64,000 nucleotides of DNA. Source: Sanghuangporus weigelae. Lineage: Eukaryota; Basidiomycota; Agaricomycetes; Hymenochaetales; Hymenochaetaceae. A program made the translations under genes and the position numbers. The stretch spans positions 1,488,001-1,552,000 of the forward strand of contig CP137329.1 of the NCBI GenBank assembly GCA_033182465.1, written 5' to 3'. The notes under the pieces are model-generated. The model saw only the letters and a list, made by a program, of their open reading frames with translations, did not search any database and was not told the origin of the DNA. Below, one piece after another: positions 34,838 to 47,207 of the stretch (position 1 is the stretch's first letter; every line of letters starts with the position of its first letter).

Positions 34838-36309
34838 ATGGACTCGGATAACATGATCTCGGCGACACAGTTGAAGAGTACTGTACGCCTCATATAAACA
34901 GTCATCTAGGCGCTCGAAAGTGCCGAACTGACCACTGCTCCAGTTTGGAAGTCTATTCTTTTCAGTAGTGTATATGTTTCGGCATTGATAAGTATTTCAG
35001 TACGACTGATCTGTTGACGTCTAGGCTTGGTTCAGCGTATGCCTTACTCCGAACTGGTCTCAGTTAGCCTGTACTCATTCATTTCCAGATTATGGGGTGC
35101 AGCAAGCCTCCAGCTGTATTATTATTGTGAAGTGAGAATTCCTCCTTGTAATTCTCCTCTAAATGCTAATGGAATCGATGTCTTCTTAGAAATTTTGGGA
35201 GACAGACCACAACTATTTGAAGGCGTATGTTGTGTTGCTATGGTCACTGGACACAATACATCAGGGACTCCTAATAGAGTTCAATTACGTCTACTTTGTG
35301 AATGGGATTGCGGATCCGACACTGTTGACATATCTACCGAAGTAATTTAATTTATATCTTCTCTTCCGACTAGAGCTCGTTGCTCACCTTTCTGTAGGGA
35401 AATAGGCATAAACGGATTCATCATTGGTGTCATTGACGCCATGGTCCAGTTCTTCTTTCTTCGGCGAGTGTGGTGTAGTGAGTGAGACATACAACTGATT
35501 TACTCCTTGTGAACTCTAATTTGTTTGAGTGAAGTAAGTAACCAGAACTGGAAATTGACGGGAATTCTGTTCGCTCTCGTAATGGTACAGCTCGTGCTCA
35601 CCGCGACATATTGTGTTAACATTGTCAAAATGTCTTTGTTGAAGGAGCTCGTCAGGCTTACCCACTTCGAGATCGTAATGAACTCCAGCGCGGTCTTTGC
35701 GGATATACCACTAGCTATCTCGATGATATGGCTGCTGAAGAAGAATCGCTCTGGTGTCAGAAGAACAGATTCCATAGTAAATCGCCTTGTCAGGTTGACC
35801 ATCGGTTCCGGTCTTGTGACTGCTCTCTGGGCAATTGTAGCGGTAATCGGTGCAAGTGCATCACCCCATTCTCTTATTTCCTTGTCAGCCGATTTGATTT
35901 TCCCGAAACGTAATGTGTTCACCTTCATATTACTATTAGAGTTTATCTAATGAGGCTTCACCCAGTGTATTTCAACTGTATGATGGCCTCGTTCGTTGCT
36001 CAATTCTTCAAGGCACCAATATCATATCTGATGCCCGCCGCAGGTTAAATGCCCGATCGAATCTCCGTGAAAGCCTTCACAGTGAAGTAGTCGGGACGAG
36101 TTTTGGATTTGGGCGCCCCACTTCGACGTTGGAGGAAAGGTCGAATACTATGACAGACGTCCTGCCCAAGGTATTATTAGTCTTCTCTGTCGCTGTGCTT
36201 CTTACTCGGAGCTCACTGGAAGTTTCAGGAACAGGACATGAGTCCGATAGCACATGAATGCCCAGTTGACATCGACCTCCAACCAGTGCATGATGAAAGG
36301 ACAGTATGA
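34838..36309 (+). CDS. DUF6534 membrane protein 5
   Basis: Start MDSDNMISATQLKST at 34838; 12-nt micro-exon at 35025-35036. Blocks: LWGAASLQLYYYCE, KFWETDHNYLKAYVVLLW, DTIHQGLLIEFNYVYFV, GVIDAMVQFFFLRRVWC, SNQNWKLTGILFALVMVQ, IWLLKKNRSGVRRTDSIVNR, LTIGSGLVTALWAIVAVIG, YFNCMMASLNARSNLRES, and a final exon ending PVDIDLQPVHDERTV (stop 36307-36309). GT-AG introns. Sister of gene 4. Predicted about seven membrane helices, with the tail hydrophilic. Confidence 0.9.
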
Positions 36310-37830
36310 GAGCATTTGCGTCTTCCCATAGTCTGTGCAAACACTGAGCTGGAGACTATCCATTGTTTGAAAGCGATGCGAAATTGTCTAATAGTGACAA
36401 TACTCTTGAAATACTTGTGCCATCTGATCAGCGTAAGAATATGTCCAATCCAGAGTTGGTATGTGTCAATGATATTCTGTTCTTGAAGAGGATTCTGTGG
36501 CCATTGGAAACGTTGTACGTTTGCAGCTATCATACTCATCACAGATGCAGAAGTCCCTTGTCACACCTAAAATTGGTAATAACTCAGTACTAGTGCTTGT
36601 CTCTAAAGCTATGACGTACCATACAATTTAGCTCGACTCAATCCGAAACGCATGGATATAATAACTTATGATCATGGGTCGTTTAGTACATAAAAATAAT
36701 TTGGCGAGAAAGATTGCGCATCTGAAATGTTCCCTCATGTCCAAAAACGGTGGTAAAGACACATGTGTCTGAGCAAGGCGGATTCCTTCTCGTAAAGCTG
36801 GAGAAACTCAGTAAGATCGTTCAGGAAGCAATGCATACCTAGGGAAAGCAGTAAATTCCGATGCCCGGATCATCCAGCAAATGATTCACGGCGGGTGACG
36901 GTGCTCTATTGCTATGATGACGTGCCCACCTCGAGAAGGTCGAGGCTGACCGCGGAAAATACGAATTTCACCGCTATAAACGTTCGGACGGAAGAAGTCA
37001 GACTCGTAATTGCAATGACTCAAGATCGATCGTGTGTGTTAGATGGAGGATTAGATTATTGTGCACTCGAGTATACATCACGAGAAATTCTGCAACCCAC
37101 AGGACGCTGTACTGAACCAACCAAGAGCAGATTCGGGTTGGAGACGAGTTCTCAAAAGAGGCAATGCTTAGTCATACGTATATTTATTTTACATTTATGT
37201 CGTCGCCAAGTCTGCCTTCTCGTTACCTCTTCGTCTTCACTCGCGCAAGGTACGAGACTTCAAAAGTAAGCGTCCTCGACGACTTTTCAGGTCTCACCCG
37301 TTCCTTCTAAGATGTCTCCTCCGCATCATGGCCTGTATTTATTCTTCAAGTGACTGCTGGCAAAATGGACCAATGCTTCGATGCCCAAGTCTGTGGTACT
37401 TGCAGTGGGGCCGTCAAGGTCCTGGCATGCTTCTCAACAAAGCGCCAGCCTGAATACAAGCACTTTGGACCTGTATACCCTTCGAGAATGACAACAACAC
37501 GTTATACAGAACTTTGAGTTTGCCGTTACGAAGGTGAGAGTATTTGACGACGTAATCTGAATGTAAGTTGACTATACTTTATACGGGTGCTCAAAAAGAT
37601 CTATATCAGTTTCCTTTGTTCAATAGTGATGTTACATCATTTCACTCACACAATCGTGGAACTCTGGGAGACGTGACAACCCAGACTATTCTGGACCTGA
37701 TTGTATTTATGGAGACGGCATTTCGGCAATGATTAACCAGATATAAGAAGACAGTCAACCACTTTCCGACTTCCCTAAACACCTTGAAGTCCATTTCTCC
37801 TGGTCTTTCGCTGAGAACCACGAAGACATA
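36310..37830. other. Intergenic region, 1.5 kb
   Basis: No supported gene. A 124-codon plus-strand frame at 36895-37269 has no family likeness, no splice context and an unnatural composition, so it is not called. Confidence 0.45.
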
Positions 37831-38867
37831 ATGCCAGAAGCCGACGTTAACGAAGAGGCGGCACTAAAACTTATAATAACTGAGTTGGATCCGAGTTTAT
37901 ATGCGCCATCTCGAGAGGAGGTCGACTTTCTCAAGAGTCAAACAAAGATCGAGGACGAGAATGAATTGAAGCGACACGTTCTGACTGTTCAGAAAGCAGC
38001 TTGGGAAGTAAGCTGCAATAATGAGCAGAGCTCTATCGGAGACTGATGCGATGAAAATAGTGTCAGCTCGTCAAGTACAGACGCATTCAAGTCTTCAGCT
38101 TTCTAATGTGCGTGTTATTGCATAATTGCGCTTTGTAGCATCTCACCCAATTTGAATTAATCTGCAGGCTCAGGATCTCGAACCTCCCTCCGTATCAAGA
38201 TCTCTTGAAACGTGGGAGAGAGAGGCAAGGCGCGATTTTCTTGGACATAGACTGTACCAGTGAGCGTCATTCTAATCCTTGTCTGCGAATGCAGGCATTC
38301 TGATGCTGGCTAGTGAGTTGGCAATGATATCAGAAAATCAGTATCAGATGATTATCCTGCAAGGAATATTGTAGCAATGGACCTAGAAGGACGTACGTAC
38401 GATTTCATTCGAATTGACTTTTAGATGAGACTAGTACTGACCATTTCTGAAGCTTTCTGGGACCTCGAGCACAAACTGTTCAAATCAACTCCAGAGTCGT
38501 TCCCCGTCCGCTTCATACAAGGCGACGTCTTTGATCCACGGCATTTGACTCCAGGAGAAACCTTTTATGCACCGCCAACGACACCGCGCCCCGTTCTCTC
38601 AATCCTCGCCTCGCCTCGCTCACGCCCCTCCATGATCACGTATCCGCATACATCTCTGGTTTTCCACCTGTTCAACAAGGAGGAGCATACAATATTAGCA
38701 CATCTCATCGCTCCCCTCCTCTCTCCCATACCAGGATCAGTAGATTTCGGTGTACACAGCCCGTTTCGCAAGAGTTGCGCCGTTCGACTGGTGCAAAGCG
38801 TATTTACTGCTTTGGCCCGGAGGACTGGTGTGCGCTGTGGAACGGTGTGGTGTTTAAGAAGGGCTAA
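37831..38867 (+). pseudogene. Decayed SAM-dependent methyltransferase
   Basis: Remnant of the small class I methyltransferases common in agaricomycetes. The 5' exons are readable: MPEADVNEEAALKLIITELD, then AFKSSAF-like spliced text leading to LVKYRRIQVFSFLM, LRISNLPPYQDLLKRG, FLDIDCTIGNDIRKSVSDD, NIVAMDLEGPFWDLEHKLF and PVRFIQGDVFDPRHL. Motif I normally reads DxGC; here Gly is replaced by Asp (DIDC). In the last part the family text alternates between two frames: SLTPLHDHVSAY is in one, FHLFNKEEHTILAHL in the other, and YCFGPEDWCALWNGVVFKKG back in the first, which needs at least three frameshifts within about 200 bp. It then stops at 38865-38867, short of the usual C terminus. It is very probably non-functional. 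Confidence 0.8.
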
Positions 38868-39350
38868 TAAAAAGCAAGCAGTTACATAAGCAGACAATTA
38901 CATACTACGTTGCCATCAACTCTCGGAACTCAGCGTTCCAAAGGCTAAAACATACCCTCAATCCGCTTTTTCGTGCTCAAATGGTGTATGGCGAAGGACT
39001 GAATTCAACCGGAAACGCATGCGGCCGTGTGGGCCGGCCTGCTAATTTTGTGATGGAAGCTCGACTTCTTCCCATGAGCTCCCCGCGCTCACGCGGATTG
39101 GGCGCATTTTTCTGATAAGCACAAATCGAAAGAAGAAAACGAATGGCACGGTCCTTCGATGGAAGACATTACAAGAGGTATAAATCCGACGATGTAGGGG
39201 TAGACGACATCGCGGACGCAAAGCCGGAGAACTTTTCAAGTGGAGACCTTCATTCTGTTTGGTATCGACAAAGTGAGTCTGGGTTATTCTCTGTTCAACA
39301 TTGCTGCAATCAGTGATGCTGACGCATTTCGCGTAGGTAAAATCCCATCA

Positions 39351-41488
39351 ATGAGGGCATTTGGCGCGGCATTGGCATTGCTTGCACTCGTTTTCGTACG
39401 ATGCGTAGTGTGTGTATTCGTTCAGCAAGCAGAAAACGTCTCGATCACTTCGAGTCAAAAGTTCCCTGATTTGTATGAGGCATCTGTTCTAGAGCTACAG
39501 GATGGTCTGAGTCGTGGTGACTTTTCGAGCGTCGATCTCGTAAAGGTGAGCTGGCCTGATGTCCGTACCCTAAGTTTGCTTTCTGATCAGGGTCCATCTT
39601 CGGTGTGCAATTGGCAGGCGTACTTCGCTAGGATCGACGAAGTCAACCTAAAGGGCCCTACTCTCCGGGCCGTCATTGAGTTGAACCCGTCTGCCCTCAT
39701 GCAAGCTAGCGCATTAGATATCGAAAGGAAGACGAAAGGCCCAAGAAGTCTACTCCACGGAATACCAGTTCTTGTCAAGGATAATATAGCAACTTTTGCT
39801 TTCGAAGGTGCATTTGATCAAATGGGAAACCGCTCTATAGCCCCAGATTCACATGGTGTTCGTTGTAGGGATGAATACAACGGCTGGCTCTTTCTCGCTT
39901 CTGAAATCTATTGTGCCGGACGATGCAGGAGTTGTCAAGAAGCTCCGCGCTGCCGGCGCGATCATTCTTGGTATGAAAATACAGTTCGTCCTTACCAACT
40001 CGTTCTCATGACATTACCTTATGTAGGAAAAGCGAACTTATCTGAATGGGCACACTTCAGGGGAAATCTGGCGTCAGGATGGTCAGGCCGAGGTGGTCAG
40101 TCCACGAATGCGTACTTTCCCAATGCTGACCCCTGTGGATCTTCCTCCGGTTCCGGGATTGCTGGGAGTATTGGTCTTGCTGCTGTGACCTTAGGAACGG
40201 AAACAGATGGAAGTATAACATGTCCAAGTAGCAACAACAATCTTGTAGGCATCAAACCTACTGTTGGGTTGACATCGCGTGCAGGAGGTACGTAGTATGT
40301 CTTGTTACTATCTCCTTGCTTGTGTTACTTGTGTAGCAAGACTTATCATCCCTTGTAAATAGTCATTCCGATATCTGAGCACCAGGATACAGTTGGTCCA
40401 ATGGTCCGCTCCGTCACAGATGCGGCTATTGTGCTTTCCGTTATAGCTGGCGTAGATCCCAATGACAACTTTACGCTCACACAGCCCTTACCCGTCCCAG
40501 ACTACACTAAAGCGCTCAATCATCATGCGTTACGAGGCGCGCGCATTGGTGTTCCCCGCAAGGTGTTCTTGAATGATAGTATTACTGGGAACGATCCCTT
40601 CGTGAACCAGGTATTTGAGCAGGCGATCAGCACGATCGAAGGCCTTGGTGCGACAGTGGTTGACCCAGCTGATTTGCCCAGCGCGGAAGAAATAGCCGTT
40701 AGCAATAACGAGACGATAGTGCTGGATGTCGACTTCAAGGTGAGTTGGTCTCTATTTCCTTATACTTATTGAGGGAATTGTCTGATCGGGAGGTGCTGCT
40801 CGTCTAGGTCCAACTGAATGCTTACTTTGAGGCATTACTTGCAAATCCCAGTGATGTTCGGAGCCTGGCAGATCTCATAGCTTTCAATGACGCCAATCCG
40901 GAGCTTGAGGAGCCAACGAACTTTACAGACCAATCCGAGTAAGCACATGCAACTTTTTACCCTCTGGATGCTAACTTGTGACTGTCCCTGTCTCTTATTC
41001 TCTAGACTTATTGAGTCAGAAGCAACAACCGGCTTTAACGCGACGTATTTCCAGGCTCTGGCATTTGACAAAGACCTTGGCGCGACTCGCGGAATTGATG
41101 CGGCTCTGAAAGAGCATAACCTTGATGCGCTCATCTTGCCTGCACCGGGGTTCACTACCGTTCCTGCAGGTTCGTTCATTCCCATTGGTTCCTCAGCCAC
41201 TAACACCGACTCTTCACTGTGCCTATAGCCATAGCAGGCTACCCAATCGTTACCGTTCCACTGGGATTCTACCCCGACAACGTAACTATCCAATCAGCGG
41301 GTCCGCTCACTGTCTACCCTGCACCCGGAGTTCCTTTCGGATTGTCCTTCCTCGGGACGGCATTCAGCGAGCTCAAGCTCGTCGGATTCGGATTCGCGTA
41401 TGAACAAGCGACGAAGACGAGACTCGCTAGAAGGGCGTTTCCTGCTGCCATCCCAAAGACACAATTGAGCGATATTGTTGGGTATTAG
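39351..41488 (+). CDS. Secreted amidase (amidase signature family)
   Basis: Predicted 559 aa, eight exons (39351-39545, 39618-39807, 39869-39970, 40027-40287, 40363-40739, 40808-40938, 41006-41169, 41229-41488), lengths divisible by three. MRAFGAALALLALVFVRCVVC is a likely signal peptide, which decides the start over an upstream in-frame ATG at 39240. The catalytic Ser-cisSer-Lys set is visible: the Lys in IPVLVKDNIAT, then GGQSTNAYFPNADPCGSSSGSGIAGS holding both serines (written here in parts), followed by TETDGSITCPSSNNNLVGIKP. The C terminus has AIAGYPIVTVPLG and PFGLSFLGTAFSE. The family hydrolyses carboxylic amides; the substrate is unknown. The gene appears intact. Confidence 0.94.
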
Positions 41489-42149
41489 TTCATCGGTTAT
41501 TCGCTACGGATCACTAGGAAGGACGCCCGATTGTAGCTGTGTAAAAGATTTTGCGAACAAAAGTTTGTGCTTGATGTAATGCATGTAACATTGTCGAGAA
41601 AATGAGCATTTGTCAAGGAAATCCTTCTCGTAGATATGGATTATTCTTCCATTCTGATGCAGGCTAAAACAACGTCGGATGCCTACTGTACATGCATGTC
41701 CTATGATCCAAAGCAGAAGAAACCAGGGAGATGAGGGCCACGTCATTCGTTCTCGTTAATTAAAAAAGGACACCGCCGTTTATGTTGATAGCTTGTCCTG
41801 AATAACACACTGTCGACATCTTTCAGAAGACAAATCAAGTTAGCAAAGTAAACTACATGAGCATCAGTTATATGAGAAGACCCTGGCTTGACCAGGAACG
41901 AGACGACGTTGGCCCTGATCTTCGATTGATTGACGCGAAGAGAAAGTCATGGCATAGGAGGATATTTATTGTAAGTTATGGACGCGAACTCAAAGCTCAC
42001 CTTCTAGATGCACTCCTCCACATTGCTGAACCCGAATTGTGTTTTTTTGCGACTTAATGTTATGTGACGAATCAGTTTGAGCACGAGCAAGTATGCCTAG
42101 AATGAAAAATGAAGCTCACTTTCTGGTGTTATTACGGGTTAGGCTCAAA
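41489..42149. other. Intergenic region, 0.66 kb
   Basis: Downstream of the amidase. No supported gene; small frames on both strands only. Confidence 0.4.
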
Positions 42150-42400
42150 AATTGAGATCCAGTCTCTCTTCTATGTGAGTACGTCTTCATTCTACGATTC
42201 CAAATTCTGATTTAATTTTGGGCTATTGGGATTCGGTTGCCTACAGGTATACTTATATTATGAGGGATGCACTGGCTTCAGGGCTCTGCTCTTATTTGCA
42301 CTGGTGTGATTTCATACGTGTCCAGAATCATTCTCGAACGGACAGGTTCTGGTTCAAGATGTACTTGATACAGTTCGCCAAGCCCCCCCCCCCCCCCCGT
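42150..42400 (+). pseudogene. Remnant of a sixth DUF6534 gene
   Basis: The text around 42220-42265 translates as LLGFGCLQVYLYYE, matching the LWGxGCLQLYxYYE block of the five intact genes, and a little later RFWFKMYLIQFA resembles the following loop. No start, micro-exon or downstream helices can be found, so this is a fragment. A run of about 16 C at 42383-42398 follows directly. Confidence 0.5.
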
Positions 42401-42645
42401 ACTCAGGTTACATCTATCTCGTATAAGTTCAACCCACTGCTACTGCTCCAGGTACCGCGATAAAACCGTCTTCTTCGTGTTTCCTTTATTGAATATGCTG
42501 TAGTCCTATTCCGTTCACTACGTTTTTTGCTGGGATAATTACTACCATTGGCCCCAAAGGTCTGAAAACTAGTCATAGAGAAATATTGTCGTACAATACA
42601 AGAAAGATAAAGAAAGGAAATGCCTCATAGCACTCAAGCATCCAC

Positions 42646-44980
42646 TCAACTTCCGACTGCATACAGCTTCACCATCAACGGCATCTGCGCTCGCGCCCCC
42701 CCACGTACAAACGGTCTCGTCACTACAACCGAACGAATCGTAATCATATCCGCAGGTATAGCGAGCGAGAACTCGAACGTCCTCAAAAGCGTGAATAGAA
42801 GCGATTTCGTCCTATTTCGAAGTCGGTGAATACATATGCGATCTGCGCTTGAAGGAATGATATTCTGAGGTTAACACGTACTCGTAAAGAGCGAAACGGT
42901 ATCCGATGCAACTCCTCGCGCCACCGAGGAAAGTCATCAAGTTGCTCCAGACACCGGGAAGATCTCGAGAGGCTGGATGTGGCTTGAACCATCGTTCGGG
43001 GCTGTGTTTTCCCATAGCAATCGATTTCTAACGCAAGTACGAAGGCAGGAGCTTACTTAAATTCTGAAGCGTCGTCTCCCCATATATCCCTCGACCGATG
43101 CAGAGAAAGAATAGGAATTTGAACGGCCTCTCCCTTTTTGATCCTGAGTAATAGACAGCGTTTGAGAAACCAGAGGCATAAAGGCGGTAAAAGAAGTTGT
43201 GGTACCTAATTTCTCGACGGAGGTTCCCCTTTCGATCAAAATACGGCTCCGAGACAGGAATGATATCGTCCTTCATTGCAACTCGTTCCGTTAGTGGAAC
43301 CACTGAATGTACTCTCATGACTTCCTTCATGACCGCGTCAAGATATGGAAGTCGTTCTGATCCAAGGTCATCCGCGGACGGGCAATCAGTGGATATGCTC
43401 TGAAGTTCGATCCGGAGACGTGATTGGATTTCCGGATGTTGGGCGAGTACGAAGAGCGCCCATGCAGTCTGGGTACTCGTCGTTTCGTGACCTGCCACGA
43501 GAAAGGTCGGGACCTCTGCCTCGCGCGAATGAGCAAGTGGTGATGAACTACATAAAACAGACAGGAAACGTACGCGCGAGAACGTCCTCATCATTCATCC
43601 TCTGCGACTCAGGTAAGTCCGTATCTGTGTTTGCTCGAACTAGCACACTGAGCAAATCCCGACCCATTTCCAGCGCTCCGCCCTTCCGGCGCTCAGCTAG
43701 GAGCTGCTCGCCAATCTGTCGCATAGTATTGCGTGCCTTTTGTTCTTCCTTTTTCCTTCGCGTAGGCTGGAACAGTGATTACAATTGTAATTTGGGTGGA
43801 GAGTGAAGATAAGAAATAACGAACGATGATCCTCAAGATTGGGACGAAGGCTTGCAATAAGGAGAATGGGTCAAGTCCACCTCCGTGCAAGAGCGTCGCA
43901 AATGCTTTGCTCAATGCATCCTCTTCTTGCCCGGAGCGAAGAGCGTCGAAGTGATAATGAAATCCTGAATAGTTCTTTTCGGTGATCTGATTCATAAAAT
44001 ATATGAGGAGTAAAACTCACCTGCGAGACCAATGATATCGAGTGTTGTCCGACTTAGCCAGCTTAAGACCTCAATCTTCTTCGGTTGTGGCAAGTCCTTT
44101 TCTCCGGCCTTTTCGGACTCTAATTGTGACTTCCATAAATCGCGAAGCTTTTGGATTTATGTACATTTTGAGAATTCTGTCGGTATAAGTAGACAAGACA
44201 CCTGCCTCAATAGCTTTCTCGAGAAAAATAGGCGTAAGGTCCTTAATTGATGATGGTGCGAACGACGGGTTCTGCCAAGATGACGCTTAGTTTGTTGCCG
44301 AGGATAAGCAGAGAACGCATTCGATGTACCATTATGCGTCTCTAGGTATCGGGGGAAGTTTAGTTGCTGTAACACCAGTAATCGAGGCTCCTTACCTGTT
44401 GTCTATGCTGCTCGCCTGGCAATCTATATTAGCTTATAGCAGAGACGTGTTCCATACAAAACTACCTTCAGTCACCAAAATACCTATCAGGATATGATGA
44501 ATGGAACAATTCGGTATTCAAGTGAACGGGAGACATACCATCACCCACTGTTCGCGCTAGGGTAAACCTCACGGCCCTGGGTTTTTGGTAGTCCATCGAA
44601 TGTGTCAGGATATGATTCAAGGCTCTTGTGTCCGTTGTGTATAGTCGGTCTTCCTAAACATTCCATCAACCCACAGATTTTAAAACACCAGAAAAGGCAA
44701 CACTAACTCCGAGAAAGGCCTTGATCCGCATGACTTTCCCGTACGTCGCGAGCCATTGATCGCGGTCTTTGAACGTCTCTTCCGTACGGTAAATCTGGAG
44801 GTTACCAAGTATGAAATTTGAGCTTGGCGGGCCCGGCAAGTCGCGTAAGGGCGAGAAAAATAGTCGAGAGAGCCAGATGATCCCCTTGACGATACCATAC
44901 GAGACGATCCCGACGAGCACCACGAAAGGTGAGGGGAGCTTGAACGAGTTGAAGAGAGCCATCGTTATTGCATCCGTCAC
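42646..44980 (-). CDS. Cytochrome P450 (paralogue A)
   Basis: Predicted 550 aa, thirteen exons: 44980-44708, 44653-44539, 44483-44466, 44415-44396, 44341-44330, 44271-44206, 44147-44021, 43964-43825, 43766-43574, 43515-43206, 43143-43057, 43001-42876, 42811-42646. N-terminal anchor ([19 protein letters not shown]) and the hinge [17 protein letters not shown]-helix [19 protein letters not shown]-helix region [12 protein letters not shown] (the usual ExxR reads E-V-M-R); haem loop [15 protein letters not shown] with the Cys ligand. The C terminus ends [14 protein letters not shown]. Exons 3-5 are 18, 20 and 12 nt. The intron after exon 6 starts with GC (GAG|GCAGGT). It looks functional; substrate unknown. 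It is a paralogue of the copies at 58.9 and 61.7 kb. Confidence 0.93.
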
Positions 44981-45615
44981 GGTCTCGTCAATTTGGGTTT
45001 TATACAGTCCGAGTCCGGGTTAGGAACACCGAATATTCAGGGTCGCGTGTGACTGACACATCCAGCTGACCGTGGATCCCTCAATTGAGTTTGCTGTGAC
45101 CAATGCGGTCACCGGCCTTTCGTCCGGTCGCGGCTGTAATAGACAGACAGACTGTCGTACACCGTGGGTGGATTCTCCGTTCGACAGCGTTGTACAGCAT
45201 TGTGCATTACCGATGGGAAGAACGAATCATAATGTCGATTTCAGGAATGACTTTCGGAGGGACTTTCGCTGAGTCCGAGTCGGGCATCGCTGTGATTTGC
45301 TGCACTCAGTGCACTATGCGACTATCCCAGTGGACATGCTCAGATCGATGGCAACTTCCAAAGTCAATCACGACCGGTAAATAAACCCCTATATGATCTC
45401 CCAAATAAGTTGTGCCTAGAGTGAAATGAACGTAAGTAAAAAAAAGTAGAGACGATGAGAGGTTCAAGCTTAAGAGCAAATCCAACCTGATCTGATTGGA
45501 CAAATCAAGTCACAAGGCTCGGGCTCAAAATTATCAGATAAGATCACGTGTTTCGTTGACCTCATCTTTCGTTTTCCGCCTCCAACTTGAACTTGTTCTC
45601 ATAATTATTGAAGAA
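44981..45615. other. Divergent intergenic region, 0.63 kb
   Basis: Between P450 A and the J-domain gene, which diverge. Expected to hold both promoters. No motif stands out. Confidence 0.4.
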
Positions 45616-46619
45616 ATGGCCTCGCGCATCCTCGCACAAGCGGGACCATCAACCATCTACCATGTGAGCTTTGTGTACCGGACGCCGTGTTCGAAATCTT
45701 CTTAAATTTTATTATCAGTCTCCGTTTCGAAAGTTGTTCTCTACTACCGCATCCGCGTCTCAGAACGCGAAAGCGGGATCCGGACCTCACATCGATACTG
45801 ACGGAGCCAAAGGAGACACGCATTATGACACGCTTGGTATCCCGCATGGCGCGTCGAGAATGGAGATCAAAGCCGCGTACTTCCGGCTGAGCAAGCGATA
45901 TCATCCTGATGTACGAAGAAGCTTGAGGTCGAGTACAGAGAGCAACTCTGAGAAAGGCACGGCTAGTGTGCACGAAGAGGAAGAGAAGGAAGCGGAGAAA
46001 AGGGCGATAGATAGGTTTCACGAAGTCAGCGCCGCGTATAAAGTGTTGAGTGACGATCGTCAGAGGTGAGTGTTCTTCTGTTCTGTCTACTATTACACGA
46101 TACTGAATCTGGTAAAGACGAGCATACGACCGATCTATCGCTTCCTCCCACATTCACCGAAGTCGTACATCACATGCGCACGCACATACTCCAGGTTCCT
46201 CGCACACTCACGCGTACGCGTACGAGCTGCACGCCCATCGGAAACGTGGTGCTACGTACGCCTGGGAGAACACAGGACCGAGAGCATCTACCAGTCGTGC
46301 ACATACTCACGCGCATACACATCCGCAGACTTCTGCGTCAGGGGCAGGAGTAGGGGCAGGCAGGCATTACGATCCTTCATCTTCGCCTTTTGCGCAATAT
46401 CAATCTGCGACGAGTAATCAAACGAACTCTTCTGCCAGAACAGACTCGACTTCAAAGCAGTCAGAGCGCTTATCAGGACGCGCTCTTCGTGCTGAGGAAG
46501 AACGGCAGGCTCACGATCGTATCGTGCGTGAGTCGAACGTAGCGCGGTTCTTCCGGGCTCTGAGTGTCGTTCTCGTTGTGACCTGGGTAGGCAGCTTAGG
46601 GAAGACTTTGGGTAGCTGA
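45616..46619 (+). CDS. J-domain (DnaJ-type) co-chaperone with C-terminal membrane segment
   Basis: Predicted 298 aa, exons 45616-45663, 45719-46065, 46118-46619. The N terminus (MASRILAQAGPSTIYH, then SPFRKLFSTTASAS) is basic and hydroxylated, consistent with a mitochondrial presequence. The J domain follows: HYDTLGIPHGASRMEIKAAY, RLSKRYHPDV with the HPD signature, an acidic insert (EEEEKEAEKRAI) and AAYKVLSDDRQR. After it come a His/Ala-rich low-complexity stretch (about residues 140-200) and a C-terminal hydrophobic helix FFRALSVVLVVTWVGSLG. J proteins stimulate Hsp70 ATPase; a role at the mitochondrial inner membrane is inferred from the presequence and the single helix. Confidence 0.9.
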
Positions 46620-47207
46620 ATAGCCGCAGTGTCGTGGAATCTGATACATATATCGGGTGTCCCGCTCTGTGTCCGTACTACAGGAACGCCTGGCACGCTT
46701 GTGCATTGCAAGATGATCCACTAGGATGAGAGCATAGACTCGGATCCGCTTGTTTGGGCATGGTCACTGCGCCACTCACCTTGTACGCTGTAGGCTTGCA
46801 GAATGTACAACTCATGTATAGCTGGCAGTACTATGCACTATGCCGTAGGCCAGTGCAGCGACATGTTAGAGCTTACATAATGGGAAAGAAGTTGGTTCGC
46901 GATCATACATGCCAACACAGATATCGATGCTATAATTAGGGACTAAACCGCTTACTGATTTTCTTGTTCCTTGTACAGCAGATGATTATTTGTTACTATG
47001 ATTGCACTTTGTCTAAGCCCACTATATATGCGGGTCTAACAATGCAAGTGTAGGAATGTGGAAGATGTATCGCCGCGTATAAGAGCAATGAGTGGTGCGC
47101 AATGGTCAACGTAGCTATGCAATAGCGTGAGTATTCACAAATCGACAAACCAGAAAAGAAAGGGAAATCGAAGCACTCGGTGTCTGTCCCGGCAGAGCGT
47201 CTCGTCC
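46620..47207. other. Convergent intergenic region, 0.59 kb
   Basis: Lies between the 3' ends of the J-domain gene and the P-loop ATPase gene. No gene or repeat supported. Confidence 0.4.

Noticed and set aside
36895-37269. 124-codon plus-strand frame
   Set aside because: Composition and lack of any motif point to chance.
42685-42710. Frameshift in a G run near the end of P450 A
   Set aside because: A recount gives seven G, which keeps the frame to the family-typical AQMPL ending, and the last exon is 166 nt as in paralogue B.
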